From: Alicycliphilus denitrificans_A | GTDB taxonomy: Bacteria; Pseudomonadota; Gammaproteobacteria; Burkholderiales; Burkholderiaceae_C | Reading direction: 5' to 3' | Assembly (NCBI RefSeq): GCF_044792555.1 | Contig: NZ_CP126238.1 | Span: forward strand, 4,030,001 to 4,094,000 | DNA: 64,000 nt | In this document: positions 8,472-15,831 of the stretch, in pieces | Numbering within the stretch: position 1 is the stretch's first letter | Layout of the letters: each line of letters begins with the position of its first letter | Position numbers and translations under genes: made by a program | The notes under the pieces: generated by a model | What the model was told of the DNA's origin: nothing | Databases searched by the model: none | What the model saw: the letters and a program-made list of their open reading frames with translations, nothing else

Positions 8472-9722
8472 TCACTCCACCGCGGGCTGCGTCCACCCCG
8501 GCACGGCGATGCCATAGCGCGTGGCCTTGCCTTGTCCGCTGACCCACAGCAAACCCTTCGCCACCAGATCGGCCAGATCCCGCGTGGCCGTGGGCTTGCT
8601 GGTGCTGGCAAGCCTGGTGTACTTGTCGGCCGTGAGGCCGCCCAGAAAGCCGCCGCCCAGCTCCACGCTGCCAGCGGCCAGCAGGCGCTCCAGCACCTTG
8701 ACCTGACGCGGATTCACCCCGGCCTGCACCATGCGGACACGGAACGCGGCCTTGTCCACCACCTGCCGCACCACGGCCTGCGATGCGATGCAGCCCTGCA
8801 CGAACGTCTGCACAAACCACAGCACCCAGGCCGTCACATCGGTGGTGCCGCGCTGCGCGGCGTTGAGGGCATCGTAGTAAGCGCCCCGGTTCACCAGCAT
8901 GCGGAGCGCCACGCCGAAGATGGGCGCGGAGAAGGGCTGCGGTGCAGCCTGGCGGTGCGCCAGGTCTTGTGCCAGCGCCATGTCTGCCAGCGCACGCCCC
9001 AGGCGGCCGTTGCCATCCTCGAACGGGTGCACCGTTTCAAACCACAGATGCGCGAGCGCGGCGCGCACCAGGCCATTCACCCCCGCGCCGCTGCCACTTG
9101 GCGCACCCGGCGCTGCCGGCCGGGTGGCTTCAAACCAGGCCAGGAACCGCCCCATCTCGGCCGCTACCTGGCGCGATGGCGGCGCCTCGTAATGCACCAC
9201 CTCGCGCCCCAGCGGGCCGCTCACGATCTGCATGGGGTCTGCGTGATCGCGCCAGCGCCCTACGGCAATCCGCTGGATGCCCGACGTGCCCCCAGGAAAC
9301 AGTGCCGACTGCCAGCGCCACAGCCGGTCGGCATCCAGCGGCGCAGCGCATTGCGCCACCGCATCCTGCATCACATCCACCAGCCCCTCCACCGAACGAT
9401 CTGGCGCAGAGGCCGCCGCATCATCCAGCCCCAGCCGCCGCGCCACGGACGAACGGACGGCCTGCAGCTCGAACCGCTGCCCCTCGATCTGCGCCGTGGC
9501 CAACGCCTCTTGCGCCCACAGATCGCGTGCAACCTCCTGCGCGGGCACCAACCCAATGGCATCCAGCAACCCCAGCAGGCGGCCCTGCTCCACCCGCGCG
9601 GATTCCAGAGCGGGCGCCAGCACGGCCCCGTCAACCACCAAGGCAGGCCAGTCGGGCTGCTGCCACAGGTAGCGTGGCCGGGATGGGGAGTGGGGGGTGG
9701 AGTCTGGTGTCATGAGCCGCAT
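8472..9722 (-). CDS. Fic family protein, class II self-inhibited, with DUF4172 and C-terminal winged helix
   Basis: A 416-aa Fic protein. The N-terminus (RYLWQQPDWPALVVDG) matches DUF4172. The inhibitory-helix motif [ST]xxxE[GN] is present as TAQIEG at about residues 75-80. The Fic active-site loop HPFEDGNGRLGR lies at about 231-242, with the catalytic His and all phosphate-binding residues intact. Residues about 340-405 look like a winged-helix DNA-binding domain (STSKPTATRDLADLVAKGLL). Fic enzymes transfer AMP or other groups from nucleotides to target proteins; class II members are restrained by the motif in the same chain. The target is unknown. Start: ATG 9722 or 9713. Confidence 0.9.
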   Translation of the reverse strand: MRLMTPDSTPHSPSRPRYLWQQPDWPALVVDGAVLAPALESARVEQGRLLGLLDAIGLVPAQEVARDLWAQEALATAQIEGQRFELQAVRSSVARRLGLDDAAASAPDRSVEGLVDVMQDAVAQCAAPLDADRLWRWQSALFPGGTSGIQRIAVGRWRDHADPMQIVSGPLGREVVHYEAPPSRQVAAEMGRFLAWFEATRPAAPGAPSGSGAGVNGLVRAALAHLWFETVHPFEDGNGRLGRALADMALAQDLAHRQAAPQPFSAPIFGVALRMLVNRGAYYDALNAAQRGTTDVTAWVLWFVQTFVQGCIASQAVVRQVVDKAAFRVRMVQAGVNPRQVKVLERLLAAGSVELGGGFLGGLTADKYTRLASTSKPTATRDLADLVAKGLLWVSGQGKATRYGIAVPGWTQPAVE

Positions 9723-9752
9723 TCTAGGAAATACGGCTCAAATTGCGAGCCG
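9714..9752. promoter_or_regulatory. Candidate operator of the fic gene
   Basis: CGGCTC (9734-9739) and GAGCCG (9747-9752) form an inverted repeat directly upstream of the fic start, and a third GAGCCG half-site lies at 9714-9719 over the start region. Since the Fic protein has a winged-helix-like tail, self-repression is plausible, but this is only inferred from position and symmetry. Confidence 0.3.
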
Positions 9753-9874
9753 AAATCCTCAATATGCGGATCATGAAGGGCAAGAAAGCGGCAACCAACG
9801 AGTGCAATCAGCGGGCGGTGAGTACCAAGCAATCATGGTTCAAATTGCCTGATTAGGCACATGCCTCAGATCAC

Positions 9875-9952
9875 CGTCATTCCGGCGAAAGCCGGAATCC
9901 AGGAGCCTCGCAGCACTCAAACCGCTGGATTCCGGCTTTCGCCGGAATGACG
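9875..9952. repeat. Perfect 28-bp inverted repeat with nested hairpins (REP/MITE-like)
   Basis: The left arm (9875-9902) and right arm (9925-9952) are exact reverse complements over 28 bases, separated by 22 bases. Each arm is itself a hairpin: ATTCCGGC-GAAA-GCCGGAAT, an 8-bp stem closed by a GAAA loop. The sequence resembles the GTCATTCC...GGAATCCA family of small palindromic elements scattered through many proteobacterial genomes. Only one copy lies in this window. Confidence 0.85.
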
Positions 9953-10158
9953 TGGCGTTTGTTGACCGAGTGCTGTCTGAGATATGTCGCTAATCAGATC
10001 AAATTGCCTCTGTCGCTCATGGGGTGAGCGCTGAACGCCATCAATAGCGAAGCATTGGCGCGAAACGCCCGAGTACAACGCCAGCAGCCCCGTCAGGATC
10101 AGGGCCTCCTTGTTGCATGAAGGCTCTGAGCAGTTGATGGGATCTGCAGCGACAGGAT

Positions 10159-10185
10159 TTGGCGCGATTCGAGAAATCGCGCCAA
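10159..10185. repeat. 11-bp perfect hairpin
   Basis: TTGGCGCGATT (10159-10169), loop CGAGA, AATCGCGCCAA (10175-10185). No T-run follows, so an intrinsic terminator is unlikely; it may be the end of a lost mobile element or a protein-binding site. Confidence 0.5.
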
Positions 10186-10424
10186 GTAGAAGGCGCAATT
10201 TTCTGCAGCAGGCTGGCTGGTTGCCCAATGATGCTGCTCCCCCTATCGGCCAGAAGCGGGCGTAGGCTCGGGGACGAGGCGGGTGATCCTGCACCAGACC
10301 TGCGCGACCCAGGGGCGGCGTGGGGCGCCCACCGGTCGGCCGTCCATCAGGCCGCTGCAGCGCCCGCGATGGCCATGGCCGCCATGGGTGCCCCAGACGA
10401 TGCGCTCGCCGCGGCTGCGCGGCG

Positions 10425-13346
10425 TCAGGCCAGGTGCTGGCCCAACACCCCGGCCAGCTCGAACATGCCGATGCGGTCCTTGCCGAACACCGCCCGCAGC
10501 TTGTCGTCGGCGACGATGGTGCGCTTGTCCTGCGGGTCCTGCAGGTTGTGGGCCTTGATGTAGTCCCACATCTTCTTCACGGCCTCGGGGCGTGCCACGG
10601 GCTCGGCGCCGATCACGGCGGCCAGCTGGGCGCTGGGGGCCTTGCCGGCGGCGGCGCTGGCCTTGCGCGGGGCCTTGGCCGCGGCCGTCTTCTTGGCGGC
10701 GGGTTTTGAGGTTTTTTGCGCTGTAACGCCCGTACCACGCGCGCTGGCAGCTCCTGTTTTTGCAGCAGCCGTCTTGCGCGGCGGGTACTTGGATTCGCGC
10801 TGCTCGAACTCGAAGTTGACCTTGCCCGCCTCCTTGTCCCAGGCCAGGAAGGCCTTGAACGCGCGGCGCGTGCGCATGCTGACGAACTTGTCCAGCAGGT
10901 CGGTCTTGCCGGTGGCCAGCAGCTTTTCCATCTGCGCGCGCTCCACGGGCTGCTGCAGGATGATCTTGCCGCTCTTGAAGCTGCAGGACGACGTGGGCTG
11001 CTGCGCCGTGGGCACGGACTTGGCGCACACATAGTTGGCGCCATGCTCGTACACGGGGGCGCCGCAGCTGGGGCAGGCACCTAAGCTTTGCTGGCCGGCA
11101 AAGTCCACCAGCTCGCCCGATTCCTCGGCGTTCTTATCGTCGCCGAAGTCGAATTCGAGCTTGTAGTTGCCCGCCTCCTCGTCGCGCGCGATGGTGACCT
11201 CGGCGGTGAAGGGCCAGCCGGCCTTGGAGCGGAAGCCCTCCAGCGGGCCGATGCGGCGGTCACGCAGGAGTTGTTCCGCTTCGGCGGTTTCAAACGTGCG
11301 TCCCGCGGGCGACTTGCCGAACGAGAAGCCGCAGCCCTCGCCGCTGCCGCCGGCCCCGGTGCAGGCATAGCGGCGGTAGTTCTCCTTGACCACGCCGCCG
11401 CAGTTGGGGCACGGCGTGGCCAGGGTGGCGTAGTCGCCGGGGATGGTATCGCGGTCGTATTCCTTGGCCTTCTTGACCAGCTTCTCGGTCATGGCCTGGA
11501 TCTGCTGCATGAAGGCCTCGCGGCTCAGTTGCCCCTTTTCCATCTGCGCGAGCTTGTACTCCCACTCGCCGGTGAGTTCGGCGCGGCACAGCTCCTGCAC
11601 ATCCAGGCCGCGCAGCAGCGTCATGAGCTGGAAGGCCTTGGCCGTGGGGATCAGCTCGCGGCCCTCGCGCAGCATGTATTTCTCGGTCAACAGGCCTTCG
11701 ATGATGGCCGCGCGCGTGGCGGGCGTGCCCAGGCCCTTTTCCTGCATGGCGCTGCGCAGTTCCTCGTCGTCGATCTGCTTGCCGGCGCTCTCCATCGCGC
11801 CCAGCAGCGTGGCTTCGCTGTAGCGGGCGGGCGGTTTGGTCCGCAGGCCCTTGGCCTCGGCGAACTCGGTGTGCGTCATCTCGCCGGGCTTCACGGGCAC
11901 CAGCGGCTGGCCCTTGTCGCCGGCCTTGCCGTCTTCGACCTCATTGGCCGCTTCCTTGCCGTAGATGGCCAGCCAGCCGGGCCTGACCAGCACCTTGCCC
12001 TCGGTCTTGAACGAGTGGCCCACCACCTGGCTGATGCGCGTGGTGACCTGGTACTCGGCACTGGGGAAGAACACCGCCATGAAGCGGCGCACCACCAGGT
12101 CGTAGAGTTTCTGCTCGGCCTCCGACAGGCCGTGCGGCGCCTGCGTGGTGGGGATGATGGCGAAGTGGTCCGACACCTTGCTGTTGTCGAAGATGCGCTT
12201 GCTGGGCCGCACATAGCCGTCGTCCAGCGCCTGCTGGGCATAGGGCGCCAGGTGGCGCATGCCGCTCGTCGCCAGCATGGCGAAGGTGTTTTGCGCCACG
12301 GGCAGGTAGTCCTCGGGCAGCGCGCGCGAGTCGGTACGCGGGTAGGTCAGGGCCTTGTGGCGCTCGTACAGCGCCTGGGCCAGGGCCAGCGTGGTCTTGG
12401 CCGAGAAGCCGAACTTGCCGTTGGCCTCGCGCTGCAGGCTGGTCAGGTCGAACAGCAACGGGCTGGCCTGCGTGGTGGGCTTGCTCTCCTCGGTGACCGT
12501 GGCGGCCTTGCCGCGCACGGCGTCGGCGATCTCCTTGGCCTGGTGGTGCGACCAAAGCCGGTCGGCGCGGGCCTCGGGGTCTTCGCTCTTCTTCCACTTC
12601 GGGTCGAACCACTTGCCCAGGTATTCGCCGGCCTCGGCGTGGAAGCCGGCGTGGATTTCCCAGTAGTCGCGGCTGACGAACTTGCGGATCTTTTCCTCGC
12701 GCTCCACCACCAGCGACAGCGTGGGCGTCTGCACGCGGCCCACGGTGGTCAGGAAGAAGCCGCCGTCGCGCGAGTTGAAGGCCGTCATGGCGCGCGTGCC
12801 GTTGATGCCCACGAGCCAGTCGGCCTCGGAGCGGCTGCGCGCGGCATGCGCCAGGCCCTGCATCTGCGCGTCGCTGCGCAGGTTGTCGAAACCGTCGCGT
12901 ATGGCCTGCGGCGTCATGCTCTGCAGCCACAGGCGCTTGACCGGCTTGCCCAGCCCGCCCTTGGCGCCGCCGGCGTACTGCTCGATCAGGCGGAAGATCA
13001 GCTCGCCCTCGCGGCCCGCGTCGCAGGCGTTCACCAATTCCGTCACGTCCTTGCGCTTGGCCTGCTTGACGACCGCGGCCAGGCGGCTCTTGGTCTTGTC
13101 CACGGGCTTCAAGTCGAAGTACGGCGGGATCACCGGCAGGTGGGCAAAGCTCCACTTGCCGCGCTTGACGTCGAACTCCTCGGGCGCCTGGATTTCCACC
13201 AGGTGGCCCACGGCGCTGGTGACCACGTAGCGTTCATTCTCGAAATGGTCCTCGTGCTTGTCGAACTTGCCGGCGACCGGCGTGAGGGCGCGCACGATGT
13301 CCTGCGCCACCGAGGGTTTTTCTGCAATTACCAGGGTCTTGGTCAT
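10425..13346 (-). CDS. topB: DNA topoisomerase III with C-terminal SWIB domain
   Basis: A 973-aa type IA topoisomerase of the TopB class, which relaxes and decatenates DNA by single-strand passage. The start at 13346 gives MTKTLVIAEKPSVAQDIVRA (Toprim strand 1); DACDAGREGELIFRLI holds the acidic Toprim residues (about 110). TYPRTDSRALPEDYLP has the nucleophilic Tyr at about 334. Two C-terminal Cys clusters follow (CPNCGG...C and CPSCGAPVYEHG...C), then a Lys/Ala-rich linker (about 825-900). The last roughly 70 residues (SAQLAAVIGAEPVARPEAVK, then KMWDYIKAHNLQDPQDKRTI and VADDKLRAVFGKDRIGMFEL) are a SWIB/MDM2 domain, a fold mostly known from eukaryotic chromatin remodellers and chlamydiae. E. 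coli TopB (653 aa) lacks this tail. It diverges from a SET-domain gene. Confidence 0.95.
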   Translation of the reverse strand: MTKTLVIAEKPSVAQDIVRALTPVAGKFDKHEDHFENERYVVTSAVGHLVEIQAPEEFDVKRGKWSFAHLPVIPPYFDLKPVDKTKSRLAAVVKQAKRKDVTELVNACDAGREGELIFRLIEQYAGGAKGGLGKPVKRLWLQSMTPQAIRDGFDNLRSDAQMQGLAHAARSRSEADWLVGINGTRAMTAFNSRDGGFFLTTVGRVQTPTLSLVVEREEKIRKFVSRDYWEIHAGFHAEAGEYLGKWFDPKWKKSEDPEARADRLWSHHQAKEIADAVRGKAATVTEESKPTTQASPLLFDLTSLQREANGKFGFSAKTTLALAQALYERHKALTYPRTDSRALPEDYLPVAQNTFAMLATSGMRHLAPYAQQALDDGYVRPSKRIFDNSKVSDHFAIIPTTQAPHGLSEAEQKLYDLVVRRFMAVFFPSAEYQVTTRISQVVGHSFKTEGKVLVRPGWLAIYGKEAANEVEDGKAGDKGQPLVPVKPGEMTHTEFAEAKGLRTKPPARYSEATLLGAMESAGKQIDDEELRSAMQEKGLGTPATRAAIIEGLLTEKYMLREGRELIPTAKAFQLMTLLRGLDVQELCRAELTGEWEYKLAQMEKGQLSREAFMQQIQAMTEKLVKKAKEYDRDTIPGDYATLATPCPNCGGVVKENYRRYACTGAGGSGEGCGFSFGKSPAGRTFETAEAEQLLRDRRIGPLEGFRSKAGWPFTAEVTIARDEEAGNYKLEFDFGDDKNAEESGELVDFAGQQSLGACPSCGAPVYEHGANYVCAKSVPTAQQPTSSCSFKSGKIILQQPVERAQMEKLLATGKTDLLDKFVSMRTRRAFKAFLAWDKEAGKVNFEFEQRESKYPPRKTAAAKTGAASARGTGVTAQKTSKPAAKKTAAAKAPRKASAAAGKAPSAQLAAVIGAEPVARPEAVKKMWDYIKAHNLQDPQDKRTIVADDKLRAVFGKDRIGMFELAGVLGQHLA

Positions 13347-13453
13347 TTGTGGGTCAATTCCGCCATACCGCGCCATATCGGCGCTTCTACAATCCGCTGC
13401 TTGCGCGCGCACGCGCACGCATGTGTGCCTATTCAAATTAACAGAGTTTCGCC

Positions 13454-13993
13454 ATGCCTCGCTCCACCGTCACCGCAGTGCCCCCGACAGCCACAGGGCG
13501 GCGCATCCAGACGCGCCGCTCGGGCGTGCACGGCAAGGGCGTGTTCGCCGTGCAGGATATCGCCGAGGGCGAGGTCATCATCGAATACAAGGGTCAGGTC
13601 ATCAGCTGGCAGGAGGCGCAGGACCGGCACCCGCACGACCCGGCGCACCCCCAGCACACCTTCTACTTCCATGTGGATGACGATCATGTGATCGACGGCA
13701 AGTACGGCGGCAACTCGGCGCGCTGGATCAACCACAGCTGCGACCCGAACTGCTTTGCCGACGAGCAGGATGGCCGCATCTTCATCACCGCGCTGCGCAA
13801 CATCCGGGCCGGCGAGGAGCTGAACTACGACTACGGCCTGATCATCGAGGAGCGCTACACCAAGAAGCTCAAGGCCGAATACCCCTGCTGGTGCGGCAGC
13901 CCGAATTGCCGCGGCACGCTGCTGGCCCCCAAGCGCGGCTGGGCACCGCCGGGCCTGGAGCAGAGCCCACAGCACAAGGGCCGGCGCACATGA
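13454..13993 (+). CDS. SET-domain protein lysine methyltransferase
   Basis: A 179-aa protein consisting almost wholly of a SET domain with post-SET. SET motifs in order: RRSGVHGKGVFAVQDIAEGE (SET-I entry), GGNSARWINHSCDPNC (the NHSCxPN cofactor/substrate motif) and IRAGEELNYDYG (ELxYDY). The zinc-binding post-SET is YPCWCGSPNCRG, which pairs with the Cys of the NHSC motif. All catalytic positions are intact. SET enzymes move a methyl group from SAM to protein lysines; bacterial targets are mostly unknown. It lies 107 bp from the divergent topB-SWIB gene, and its stop overlaps the birA start (ATGA, 13990-13993). A TACAAT -10-like hexamer at 13388-13393 may be its promoter. Confidence 0.9.
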   Translation: MPRSTVTAVPPTATGRRIQTRRSGVHGKGVFAVQDIAEGEVIIEYKGQVISWQEAQDRHPHDPAHPQHTFYFHVDDDHVIDGKYGGNSARWINHSCDPNCFADEQDGRIFITALRNIRAGEELNYDYGLIIEERYTKKLKAEYPCWCGSPNCRGTLLAPKRGWAPPGLEQSPQHKGRRT

Positions 13994-14829
13994 CAACGAC
14001 ACCCGCGCAATGGCCGGCCGAGGCCATCTGGCAGGCGGTGGCGCCGCTGCTGCCCGGCTTCACCGTGGAGGTGCTGCCCACGGTGGACTCCACCAGCAGC
14101 GAACTCATGCGCCGCGCACGCGCAGGCCGGCAGGAGCCCACGCTACTCGTGGCCGAGGCGCAGACCGCCGGGCGCGGCCGCCTGGGCCGCGACTGGCACA
14201 GCAGCGCCTACGAGGGCACGGGCGTGGTGCCGGCCCTCACCTTCTCGCTGGGCCTGCCGCTGGCGCCGCGCGACTGGTCGGGACTGTCGCTGGCCGTGGG
14301 AATCAGCGTGGCCGAGAGCCTGCAGCCCACGCTGCCCGATGTCGGCAGCGGCCGCCCCCGCATCCTGCTCAAGTGGCCCAACGACCTGTGGCTGCAGGAC
14401 GAGCGCAAGCTGGGCGGCATCCTGGTGGAGACCGCCTCCTTTGGCCAGCAGGCCGGCGCCTCGGACAGCCAGCGCTACGTGGTCGTGGGCATAGGCCTGA
14501 ACGTGCTGCCCGTGCTGGCCCAGGGGCTGCGCACGCCGCCCGCCTGCCTGCGCGAGGTGGACGCCACGCTCACGGCGGCCAGCGCCCTGCAGCGCATCGC
14601 CGCCCCGCTGGTGCAGGCCCTGCTGGGCTTTGCCGAGGCCGGCTTTGCGCCCTTTCAGGCGCGCTTTGCACAGCGCGACCTGCTGGCCGGGCGCGCGGTC
14701 ACCCTGAGCGACGGCTGCCAGGGAACGGCCCATGGCGTGACCGAGGACGGCACGCTGCTCGTGCACACCGCGCGCGGCATGCAGGCCGTCAACAGCGCCG
14801 AGGTCAGCGTGCGCCCCGCGGAAGGTTGA
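13990..14829 (+). CDS. birA: Biotin--[acetyl-CoA-carboxylase] ligase, without DNA-binding domain
   Basis: A 279-aa group I biotin protein ligase, which makes biotinyl-AMP and biotinylates the carrier protein of acetyl-CoA carboxylase. Seen: LPTVDSTSSELMRRA, the adenylate loop AGRGRLGRDWHS, the catalytic KWPNDLWL and KLGGILVE, and a C-terminal SH3-like part (LLAGRAVTLSDGCQGTAHGV). The N-terminal helix-turn-helix of E. coli BirA is absent, so it should not act as the bio repressor. Its ATG overlaps the SET gene stop, and 9 bp separate it from the next gene. Confidence 0.93.
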   Translation: MTTTPAQWPAEAIWQAVAPLLPGFTVEVLPTVDSTSSELMRRARAGRQEPTLLVAEAQTAGRGRLGRDWHSSAYEGTGVVPALTFSLGLPLAPRDWSGLSLAVGISVAESLQPTLPDVGSGRPRILLKWPNDLWLQDERKLGGILVETASFGQQAGASDSQRYVVVGIGLNVLPVLAQGLRTPPACLREVDATLTAASALQRIAAPLVQALLGFAEAGFAPFQARFAQRDLLAGRAVTLSDGCQGTAHGVTEDGTLLVHTARGMQAVNSAEVSVRPAEG

Positions 14830-14838
14830 GAGGCCGGG

Positions 14839-15537
14839 ATGTTGCGCCTTGCCGTCGTGCTCCTGCTGCTGGCCAACGCCGGCTATTACGCCTGGTCGCA
14901 TGGCCTGCTGCAGGCCTGGGGCCTGGGCCCGGCCAGCCAGGCCGAGCCGCAGCGCCTGCAGCAGCAGATAGCGCCGCAAAACCTGCGCCTGCTGCCGCCC
15001 GAGCACATGGTGCCCGAGCCCAGCGCACCACCGGCCAGCAGCGCACCGCCGGCCAGCACAGCCAATGACAGCGCCGCGTCCGCCGAGCCCCTGGCCTGCC
15101 TGCAGGCCGGCGTCTTCGACGCGCGCCAGGCCGACGCGCTGCGCCAGGCCGCGGCCAGCCTGCCTGCGGGCAGCTGGAGCCTGGAGCCGGTGCCGGTGCC
15201 CGGCCGCTGGATGGTCTACATGGGCCGTTTTGCCGACGAAGACGCCCTGGCCAAGAAGCGCGCCGAGCTGCGCGCGCTCAAGATCGCCTACGACCGCCCT
15301 GGCCCGGCACTGGAGCCCGGCCTGTCGCTGGGCCGCTACTCGACCGCGGAAGGCGCGCTGCGCGCCCTGGCACAGCTGGGCGAGCAGGGCGTGCGCAGGG
15401 CCCGCGTGGTGCAGGAGCGTGGGGACACGCCGAACTATACGCTGCACCTGCCCGCCGTGAGCGAGGCGCAGCGCGCCCAGGCGGAGGCCGCGCTGCGCAC
15501 CGTGCTGGCCGGCAAGACACTGCGCCCTTGCGGGTGA
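14839..15537 (+). CDS. SPOR-like domain protein with N-terminal membrane anchor
   Basis: 232 aa. One N-terminal hydrophobic helix (MLRLAVVLLLLANAGYYAWS) is followed by a Pro/Ala/Ser-rich linker (about 55-80) and an alpha/beta domain containing CLQAGVFDARQADALRQA and WMVYMGRFADEDALAKKRAE. The latter fits the repeat pattern of SPOR domains, which bind denuded septal peptidoglycan; a second similar half (LSLGRYSTAEGALRALAQL) follows. A periplasmic, inner-membrane-anchored protein with a cell-envelope or division role is inferred. It is 9 bp after birA; the coaX gene that often follows birA in Burkholderiales is not here. Confidence 0.7.
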   Translation: MLRLAVVLLLLANAGYYAWSHGLLQAWGLGPASQAEPQRLQQQIAPQNLRLLPPEHMVPEPSAPPASSAPPASTANDSAASAEPLACLQAGVFDARQADALRQAAASLPAGSWSLEPVPVPGRWMVYMGRFADEDALAKKRAELRALKIAYDRPGPALEPGLSLGRYSTAEGALRALAQLGEQGVRRARVVQERGDTPNYTLHLPAVSEAQRAQAEAALRTVLAGKTLRPCG

Positions 15538-15550
15538 ACGGGCATAGGGG

Positions 15551-15697
15551 CTAGCCGATATAGGCGCCCAGCATGTACAGCGCGCCGTGGGCGAAGTTCA
15601 CCACGCGCCGCAGGCCGTAGATCAGCGCCAGGCCCGAGCTCATCACGATGAGCAGCGCCCCGTACACCAATCCGTTGAAGAGATTGATCGTCAGCAT
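15551..15697 (-). pseudogene. 5' remnant of a branched-chain amino acid-type ABC permease gene (livH)
   Basis: Only the first 48 codons remain: a good ribosome site (AGGAGACAAGA) and ATG at 15697, then MLTINLFNGLVYGALLIVMS and GLRRVVNFAHGALYMLGAYI before a TAG. This is the conserved N-terminus of LivH-type permeases (about 290 aa); NFAHG.LYMLGAY is diagnostic. The rest, and any livM/G/F/J, are gone; the SPOR gene end lies 13 bp beyond. It is on the same strand and 134 bp downstream of the badK-like gene, so it was probably the first gene of an uptake system for the aromatic/alicyclic acid pathway, lost by deletion. Confidence 0.8.
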
Positions 15698-15763
15698 GTT
15701 CTTGTCTCCTGGTCTGGACTCTCGTGGCGCGCACCGCGGCCATCGGAGCTCCCTTCGTTTGCT

Positions 15764-15808
15764 ATGCTATTTGTAGCTATTGGCGCTTTATTTCATTGGC
15801 TTTTAAAC
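15764..15808 (-). repeat. Dispersed intergenic repeat, copy C
   Basis: Reverse orientation: GTAGCTATTGGCGCTTTATT then TCATTGGCTTTTAAAC. It lies between the badK-like gene and the livH remnant. Confidence 0.55.
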
Positions 15809-15831
15809 ATGAAACACTTGGAAAAAACGCC

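Larger units (their letters stand above)
9723..10424. other. Longest non-coding stretch of the window
   Basis: About 700 bases between fic and topB. It holds the candidate fic operator, a perfect 28-bp inverted repeat (9875-9952) and an 11-bp hairpin (10159-10185). The rest has no frame that resembles a known protein. A 125-codon minus-strand open frame (9917-10294) ends inside the inverted repeat with RHSGESRNPAV, a product of the repeat itself, and is judged spurious. The part 10190-10424 is GC-rich with open frames on both strands, but no family is recognised. Confidence 0.6.

Noticed and set aside
9917..10294. 125-codon minus-strand open frame upstream of topB
   Set aside because: It ends within the palindromic repeat (RHSGESRNPAV is the repeat translated), has no recognisable domain, and lacks a clear ribosome site.
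10243..11028. 261-codon minus-strand open frame overlapping the end of topB
   Set aside because: Most of it is another frame of the topB tail; the part beyond topB has Arg/Pro-rich low-complexity composition typical of out-of-frame GC-rich DNA.
11088..13691. 867-codon plus-strand open frame opposite topB
   Set aside because: Antisense shadow of topB; Ala/Gly/Arg/His-rich without any motif.
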